NCBI GenBank assembly: GCA_900552335.1
Contig: URZL01000010.1
Coordinates: forward strand, 1 to 28,899
Length of the DNA stretch: 28,899 nt
Direction of reading: 5' to 3'
Origin: an uncultured Mycoplasmatota bacterium
GTDB lineage: Bacteria > Bacillota_I > Bacilli_A > RF39 > UBA660
Shown: positions 24,506-28,899 of the stretch, piece by piece
How the letters are laid out: each line of letters begins with the position of its first letter
How positions within the stretch are numbered: position 1 is the first letter of the stretch
The notes under the pieces: model-generated
Databases searched by the model: none
Seen by the model: the letters and a program-made list of their open reading frames with translations, nothing else
What the model was told of the DNA's origin: nothing
Program-made: the position numbers and the translations under genes

Positions 24506-27036
24506 GCTTCTTTTTCATTTAAAGTATTTAAAATATTTTTTAAATTATTTTCTTCTTTTTCTAAATCAGCTTTTTCTTTTTCTACAATGTTTTGAGGTGC
24601 TTTTGATATATAATTCTCATTACTTAATAATTTTTTTCTTCTTTCTATGGAATTTATTAAACGTTCTTTTTCCTTTAATAAATTATTTTTTTCTTCTTCT
24701 AAATTTTTCGTATTATCAAAGATGTAATAAATGGTATAACCATTGTAACTAACACTATTTTCACTTGTTTCATCTGTTAAATTTTCTTTTTTGACTTTCA
24801 GCATGTTTAAAACCAATTCTTGATATTTTCCAATATAGTTTATTTTTGCATCACTTGGAATATTATTTTCTTGTTTATAAGTTCTTACTTTTACGATAAA
24901 TTCCATAACAGATTCCATATCGTTTTCTTCAAATTGATAAGCCTCTTGATAAATAGGATAAGAACTTTTCATAATCGTTTCTTCATGAATTGGTAACATT
25001 AAATAAATTTCTTCTGTTACATAAGGCATGAATGGATGCAATAATTTCAATATATCTGTTAATACTGTAAATAATACTGTCTTTGTAGTATTGTTATTAT
25101 TAAATTTAGATAATTCAATATACCAACTACAAAAATCATTCCAAATAAAATTATATAATTCTGTTCCTACTACATTGAATTCATATTTTTCCATATGACT
25201 TCTAACTTTAAAAATGACTTCATTTAAACGACTTAAAATCCATTTATCTTGAATTGTCAAATGTTCTAGTGTTTTGTCCTCTTCTTTGAAATCTTCTAAA
25301 TTCATTAACACAAAACGAGAAGCATTCCATAATTTATTAATAAAATTCCATGTAGACGCTACTTTTTCTTCATCATATCTTAAATCCATACCTGGTGCAG
25401 ATGCGGTACTCAAGAAAAATCTTAGAGAATCACATCCATACTTTTCAGCTACTTCCATCGGATCTACACCATTTCCTAAAGATTTAGACATTTTTCTTCC
25501 TTCTTTATCTCTAATTAATCCATGAATTAAACAATCTTTAAACGGTCTTTGATTTGTAAAATGTAAGCCTTGGAAAGTCATTCGATTAACCCAGAAAGGT
25601 ATAATATCATATCCTGTTACTAATACATTATTTGGATAATATCTTTGTAGTAATTCTGTATTTTCCGGCCAACCTAAAGTTGAAAATGGCCATAAAGCAC
25701 TTGAAAACCATGTATCTAAAACATCATTATCTTGTACCCATCCTTCTTCTTTTGGAGCTTCTTCCCCTACGTAAATTTCTTCTCCTTTATACCAAGCAGG
25801 TATCCTGTGTCCCCACCATAATTGTCTAGAAATACACCAATCATAGGTAATTTCCATCCAATGGTTCATCACTTTTTCAAAACGTTCTGGAACAAAATTT
25901 ACTTTTGTATTTTTGTTTTTTTGGTTTTCTAATACTCTATCAGCAAGAGGTCTCATTTTAACAAACCATTGTTTTGATAATCTTGGTTCCACCATAACGT
26001 CCGTTCTTTCAGAGTGTCCTACATTATGTGTCATTTTTTCTATTTTAATTAAAAGATTTTTTTCTTTTAGTTCTTCTACTAACTGTTTTCTACATTCGAA
26101 ACGATCCATTCCATTATAATGAAGTGCTTTTTCATTCATCGTTCCATCTTCATTCATAACGTTAATTCTTTCTAAATGATGTCTATTTCCTACTTCAAAA
26201 TCATTTGGATCATGTGCAGGTGTTATTTTAACTACACCTGTACCAAATGTTGGGTCAGCATGTTCATCTCCAACAATCGGAATTAATTTATTAACAATTG
26301 GTAATATTACATTTTTCCCAATATATTTTTGGTATCTTTCATCTTCTGGATTAACAGCTACAGCAGTATCTCCAAATAAAGTTTCAGGTCTTGTTGTAGC
26401 AACTTCTAAGTAATCCTCTGTTCCTTCCACATAATATTTTAAATGATAAAAAGCTCCTTCTACATCTTTATAGATAACTTCTTCTGTGGATAGTGCGGTT
26501 CTAGCCATAGGATCCCAGTTAATAATTCTCTCTCCTCTATAAATTAATCCCTCATTATATAGAGTAACAAAAACTTTTTTTACAGCACTAGATAATCCTT
26601 CATCTAAAGTAAATCTTTCTTTTGTATAATCTAAGCTTAATCCTAAAGTTGCCCACTGATTATGAATATTTTCTGCATATTCTTTTTTCCAAGCCCATGC
26701 ATGTTCTAGCCATTCTTCTCTAGACATACTTCTAGGATCTATTCCCATTTCTCTTAATTTTTTATCTACTTTGGCCTGGGTTGCAATACCAGCATGATCC
26801 ATTCCTGGTACCCATAAAGCATCATAACCATCCATTCTTTTATAACGAATCATAATATCTTGAAGAGTTGTATTCCAAGCATGGCCTAAATGTAATTTTC
26901 CTGTTACATTCGGTGGTGGAATCACAATACAATATGGCTTTTTTGATAAATCACCTGATTCAAAATAACCTTTTTGTTTCCAATTTTCATATTTACCTTG
27001 TTCTACTATTTTATGATTATATTTTTTATCTAACAT
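24499..27036 (-). CDS. valS: Valyl-tRNA synthetase
   Basis: 845 residues, a little short of the ~880 usual in Bacillota. Class I synthetase that charges tRNA-Val and edits misactivated threonine. The HIGH-box equivalent is HLGH (49-52) after [10 protein letters not shown], and the KMSKS loop is at 515-519 in [14 protein letters not shown]. The inserted CP1 editing domain (about 190-345) has [19 protein letters not shown] and [19 protein letters not shown]. The anticodon-binding helical domain follows, and the C-terminal ~65 residues are the lysine/glutamate-rich coiled coil that contacts the tRNA. ATG preceded by AAAGGAGAG. Third gene of an operon led by a T-box with a GUA (valine) specifier, so expression should rise when tRNA-Val is uncharged. 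folC, its frequent downstream partner, is absent. Confidence 0.98.
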   Translation of the reverse strand: MLDKKYNHKIVEQGKYENWKQKGYFESGDLSKKPYCIVIPPPNVTGKLHLGHAWNTTLQDIMIRYKRMDGYDALWVPGMDHAGIATQAKVDKKLREMGIDPRSMSREEWLEHAWAWKKEYAENIHNQWATLGLSLDYTKERFTLDEGLSSAVKKVFVTLYNEGLIYRGERIINWDPMARTALSTEEVIYKDVEGAFYHLKYYVEGTEDYLEVATTRPETLFGDTAVAVNPEDERYQKYIGKNVILPIVNKLIPIVGDEHADPTFGTGVVKITPAHDPNDFEVGNRHHLERINVMNEDGTMNEKALHYNGMDRFECRKQLVEELKEKNLLIKIEKMTHNVGHSERTDVMVEPRLSKQWFVKMRPLADRVLENQKNKNTKVNFVPERFEKVMNHWMEITYDWCISRQLWWGHRIPAWYKGEEIYVGEEAPKEEGWVQDNDVLDTWFSSALWPFSTLGWPENTELLQRYYPNNVLVTGYDIIPFWVNRMTFQGLHFTNQRPFKDCLIHGLIRDKEGRKMSKSLGNGVDPMEVAEKYGCDSLRFFLSTASAPGMDLRYDEEKVASTWNFINKLWNASRFVLMNLEDFKEEDKTLEHLTIQDKWILSRLNEVIFKVRSHMEKYEFNVVGTELYNFIWNDFCSWYIELSKFNNNNTTKTVLFTVLTDILKLLHPFMPYVTEEIYLMLPIHEETIMKSSYPIYQEAYQFEENDMESVMEFIVKVRTYKQENNIPSDAKINYIGKYQELVLNMLKVKKENLTDETSENSVSYNGYTIYYIFDNTKNLEEEKNNLLKEKERLINSIERRKKLLSNENYISKAPQNIVEKEKADLEKEENNLKNILNTLNEKEAK

Positions 27037-27048
27037 AATATCTCTCCT

Positions 27049-27531
27049 TTATTTTTCATAATTTAATTTTTTTTGTAATAGTTTTACAGCTTGCTGATCT
27101 TCTTCACTAACATAGGGAGTTTTTAATTTTAAAAATTGTTCCATATCTAATAAATAAGGAATTCTATTTTCTGTTATTAAAGTTTGGTTATTCCAAATTT
27201 TATCGATTTGTTCGGAAATAAATTCTACATGATAAGCATAGTATTTCTGAATAATTTCTCTACTAACATCATTTAGTTTATTATTTTTTTCTTTAAAAAT
27301 TTTATAATAAAAAGTCATAGTTAATAATTCTATTTTTTTGTTTGGATCTATTAAAAATAATGTTTGTAAAAAATCTGTTGAATATCCTTTACTACTAATA
27401 ATATTTTTTGGTAATTTTATATATCTTCCATCATCCAAAACTAAAATTTTTTGTTCTTGGTTAAATGCAATTATCTTTTCTTTCCATATTGTCTCTTCTA
27501 TAGGATATATTATTTTACTTCTTGTTTTCAT
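27049..27531 (-). CDS. Unknown 160-residue protein in the valS operon
   Basis: Soluble protein without signal peptide or membrane helix. The N-terminal half looks like a small beta-rich unit (KIIAFNQEQKILVLDDGRYIKLP, about 18-40), the rest helical (SREIIQKYYAYHVEFISEQIDKIW, about 89-112; SEEDQQAVKLLQKKLNYEK at the end). I do not recognise a family. Its ATG overlaps the stop of the HD-hydrolase gene (ATGA), and valS begins 12 bases after its stop, so it is locked between them and shares T-box control. A role in amino-acid or tRNA physiology is inference only. Confidence 0.7.
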   Translation of the reverse strand: MKTRSKIIYPIEETIWKEKIIAFNQEQKILVLDDGRYIKLPKNIISSKGYSTDFLQTLFLIDPNKKIELLTMTFYYKIFKEKNNKLNDVSREIIQKYYAYHVEFISEQIDKIWNNQTLITENRIPYLLDMEQFLKLKTPYVSEEDQQAVKLLQKKLNYEK

Positions 27532-28259
27532 ATAGTGTTTATTCTTTCTTCTATTTTCTTTAACAAAAAATTTTTTAATTTTTTAGTTTCTTCGGTTTGA
27601 CCATATATTTCTAATAAATCTATCTTTTTTTGTATGATATTCTTTTCTTTTAGATAAGAATAAGAATATTTAAAATTAAAATCATTAATCCATGATAGCA
27701 TTCTCAAAATAGAGTCTGTATCATTTGAAACCTCTTCATTTTTGCAAAGTTTATTTTGATAAATAGCGAATAATAAATTTTCTTTTAGAATAATTTCTTT
27801 CTCTCCTATTTGATTTCCTTGTTCTGTCATAATATCTAGTTTATCTGCATCCCTTACAATTTTTATAAATAATAGAGTTCTATCATTCATTTCCGGTAAT
27901 TCTAATTTATTATGATATTGAACACTATTCATTACAATGCTTGCTATTTCTGCATCATTGGTAAACTCATTGATAAAATTATTTTCGTTTAAAATATGAG
28001 CACCTTCATCACCATGATCAAAAGAATCAGTGTCTCGATATGTCTCATAACAAGTCCATTGTTTAAAACGGGCAATATCATGTAATAAACCACAAAGAGC
28101 CGCAATAGAAATATCTTTTTCACTTAAATGTAAAGAAACAGCTATTTCTTTACAAAATTCCATAACACGAAAACTATGATGATACTTTCTCATTATATTT
28201 TTATTTCTTAAATCATATTTTTTTGCATATTGATTAAACAATTGTATTTCTTTTTTCAT
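27528..28259 (-). CDS. HD-domain phosphohydrolase
   Basis: 243 residues. The HD superfamily metal ligands are all visible: His28 in YHHSFRV, His60-Asp61 in CGLLHDIARF, a further His82 in FDHGDEGAHIL, and Asp138 in KIVRDADKLDIM. This spacing is typical of metal-dependent phosphohydrolases acting on nucleotides or similar phosphate esters; the substrate cannot be read. The last ~40 residues are a lysine-rich helix. Start ATG has AGAGAGG about six bases upstream. It is the first gene behind the valine T-box, ahead of an unknown gene and valS, so it is predicted to be induced during valine limitation. A link to (p)ppGpp breakdown would be attractive, but the sequence lacks the RelA/SpoT-specific hydrolase motifs. 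Confidence 0.88.
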   Translation of the reverse strand: MKKEIQLFNQYAKKYDLRNKNIMRKYHHSFRVMEFCKEIAVSLHLSEKDISIAALCGLLHDIARFKQWTCYETYRDTDSFDHGDEGAHILNENNFINEFTNDAEIASIVMNSVQYHNKLELPEMNDRTLLFIKIVRDADKLDIMTEQGNQIGEKEIILKENLLFAIYQNKLCKNEEVSNDTDSILRMLSWINDFNFKYSYSYLKEKNIIQKKIDLLEIYGQTEETKKLKNFLLKKIEERINTI

Positions 28260-28280
28260 ATATACCTCTCTAAATAAATA

Positions 28281-28501
28281 AAAAAATCACATCCTAGATA
28301 AGGACGTGATTGACGTGGTACCACCTTAATTTGAAGCATGTGCTTCCTTAAAACTATAACGTAGTTACCGAACTATTTTACTTTATTTCAAATAATTAAC
28401 TCCCAAGCTACCTTCTATATCTTCCACTATTCATTTTCACCAGCCATGAACTCTCTTAAAGATTCTGATATATACTCCTCTTGTTCTTTGTTTTTCAAAT
28501 T
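28281..28501 (-). ncRNA. T-box riboswitch, valine (GUA specifier), transcriptional type
   Basis: Leader of the HD-hydrolase/valS operon. On the minus strand it contains the stem I start AGAGAG and distal loop GGCTGGTGAAAA, the specifier region GAAGGTAGCTTGGGAG with GUA (28409-28411) as the likely specifier codon, and the 14-base T-box AAGGTGGTACCACG (28314-28327; common form AGGGTGGNACCGCG). The UGGU bulge in it should pair with an ACCA 3' end, consistent with A73 of tRNA-Val. The terminator hairpin (28285-28311: 11 bp with a wobble, five-base loop, then seven T) overlaps the antiterminator partner. Uncharged tRNA-Val would stabilise the antiterminator and let transcription continue. Confidence 0.95.
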
Positions 28502-28507
28502 ACCATT

Positions 28508-28536
28508 ATTTTATCACAAAGTCCAATTGGAAGCAA
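28508..28536 (-). promoter_or_regulatory. Promoter of the T-box/valS operon
   Basis: Minus strand: -35 TTGCTT (28531-28536), 17-base spacer, -10 TAAAAT (28508-28513) preceded by TGA (extended -10). It places the start of the leader near 28501. Confidence 0.7.
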
Positions 28537-28565
28537 TAGAATATAATTATTAATTTAGTTTCACA

Positions 28566-28589
28566 TTATGGTTATTTTTATGGTTATTT
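28566..28589. repeat. 12-bp perfect tandem duplication after the DGR-target gene
   Basis: TTATGGTTATTT at 28566-28577 is repeated exactly at 28578-28589, ending two bases before the stop codon of the gene at 28592. The intergenic stretch to the T-box promoter shows no obvious terminator. Confidence 0.7.
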
Positions 28590-28591
28590 GT

Positions 28592-28899
28592 TTAAAATGC
28601 TAAAACAACACGGAAACCGCGGGCGCCGTTAGCAGCGCCGTTAGCACGAGCAAAGTAGAACACGCCGGCACCCGAACCAATGAAGAAAGTGCCCCCACGA
28701 GTGACCCAAGGGCGAGTAGCATCAGGGAAGTGCGCGTAATCACTAAACCATAACCCTCTTTCTCCACTAGAACTATTTGTTTTTGAAATAGCTACTTCTT
28801 TTGAAGCATCTCCTAGTTTACTATTTGTATATTTATACCATGTCTCATCTCCTAAAGTGGTACTATTTGGTACATACAAATCATAATATCTGGTATCCG
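28592..28899 (-). CDS. DGR-type variable protein, C-terminal part (5' end beyond window)
   Basis: The reading frame is open to the window edge, so this is the last ~102 codons of a longer gene, not a complete 95-residue protein (the only internal start would be TTG). Upstream codons are AT-rich like the rest of the window and give YYDLYVPNSTTLGD, KLGDASKEV and GLWFSDY. The last part is a C-type-lectin/FGE-sulfatase-like ending: PWVTRGG, then GSGAGVFYF, then GFRVVLAF at the stop. This is the sequence signature of proteins diversified by DGRs, often surface-exposed and in gut Bacillota sometimes fused to a prepilin N-terminus. The variable-region features are given in a separate entry. The N-terminal anchor cannot be seen. 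Confidence 0.85.
   Translation of the reverse strand, partial: DTRYYDLYVPNSTTLGDETWYKYTNSKLGDASKEVAISKTNSSSGERGLWFSDYAHFPDATRPWVTRGGTFFIGSGAGVFYFARANGAANGARGFRVVLAF
28595..28738 (-). other. Candidate DGR variable region (VR)
   Basis: In these 48 codons only 14 of 144 coding-strand bases are adenine, and about 58% of bases in 28601-28740 are G or C, against a strongly AT-rich background. Codons at the expected variable positions end in C or T: GCT, GCC, TTC, TAC, ACT, ATT, AAC. That is what adenine mutagenesis of AAY codons in a template repeat produces (first two bases changed, third kept). Invariant codons between them (GGC, GGT, TTC, CGT) keep the RGG...GVF.F...NG...GFRVVL frame. The segment next to the stop would be the initiation-of-mutagenic-homing end. 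No template repeat, Avd or reverse transcriptase gene is visible in the window. Confidence 0.8.

Noticed and set aside
28598..28738. GC-rich island as contamination, vector or a mobile-element end
   Set aside because: The frame and the protein ending continue smoothly across the composition boundary and match a DGR target ending; no inverted repeats or transposase are present.
28592..28879. A complete 95-residue ORF starting at 28879
   Set aside because: The start would be TTG without a ribosome binding site, and the frame stays open to the end of the window, so it is the tail of a longer gene.
1..28899. tRNA or rRNA genes, CRISPR arrays, prophage or IS elements
   Set aside because: No cloverleaf-like sequence, rRNA stretch, regular array, integrase, transposase or phage structural gene was recognised; the T-box is the only structured RNA with a clear family signature.

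Overview
The window reads as a chromosomal segment of a very AT-rich, low-GC Gram-positive bacterium (Bacillota/Bacilli side, the kind of small-genome gut commensal related to Erysipelotrichia/RF39-type lineages). Reasons: strong AAGGAGG-type ribosome binding sites, Rho-independent terminators after nearly every transcription unit, a valine T-box, a lipobox lipoprotein, B. subtilis-like RuvAB/QueA/MiaA/RsmE proteins, and base composition that looks close to 30% GC. TGA is used as a stop (for example rsmE, ruvB, miaA neighbour genes) and tryptophan is TGG, so this is the standard code and not a Mycoplasma-type code. Every gene I can support lies on the minus strand, so the window should be read from high to low coordinates.

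Reading in the direction of transcription: (1) 28899-28592 is the 3' end of a gene whose last ~48 codons are strikingly GC-rich and adenine-poor and encode a C-type-lectin/FGE-like ending (RGG...GFRVVL). It has the hallmarks of a diversity-generating retroelement (DGR) variable region; no reverse transcriptase is in the window. (2) 28536-24499 is a T-box(Val)-controlled operon: HD-domain hydrolase, unknown protein, valyl-tRNA synthetase. (3) 24472-22791 holds a degenerate HD-GYP protein and an unknown protein, each with its own terminator or promoter signals. (4) 22788-20818 is ruvA, an unknown small gene, ruvB. (5) queA. (6) A chain of a HExxH metallopeptidase-like protein, miaA and a membrane protein of DUF2238/YjdF type. 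(7) rsmE and a membrane-anchored acidic protein. (8) Two tandem hairpins, then pyk and a GH31 glycosidase. (9) rseP, then rpsB (with a C-terminal Rho-N-like extension) and tsf. (10) A FxLYD-like lipoprotein and a WG-repeat protein. (11) A PhoB/OmpR-type response regulator and histidine kinase followed by a 1530-residue MMPL/RND transporter that carries eleven degenerate ~80-residue repeats in one extracytoplasmic loop; an 11-bp-spaced direct repeat at its promoter suggests that the adjacent regulator controls it. (12) At the low edge, the first 13 codons of a type IV prepilin-like gene, with a C10/G10 homopolymer in its leader.

Most of the content is core information processing (translation factors, tRNA modification, Holliday junction processing, central carbon metabolism). 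The accessory interest lies at the two edges (prepilin start with a slippable homopolymer; DGR-diversified surface protein) and in the two-component/transporter block. A recurring structural theme is that terminator hairpins begin at or inside the stop codon of the preceding gene, seen ten times here.
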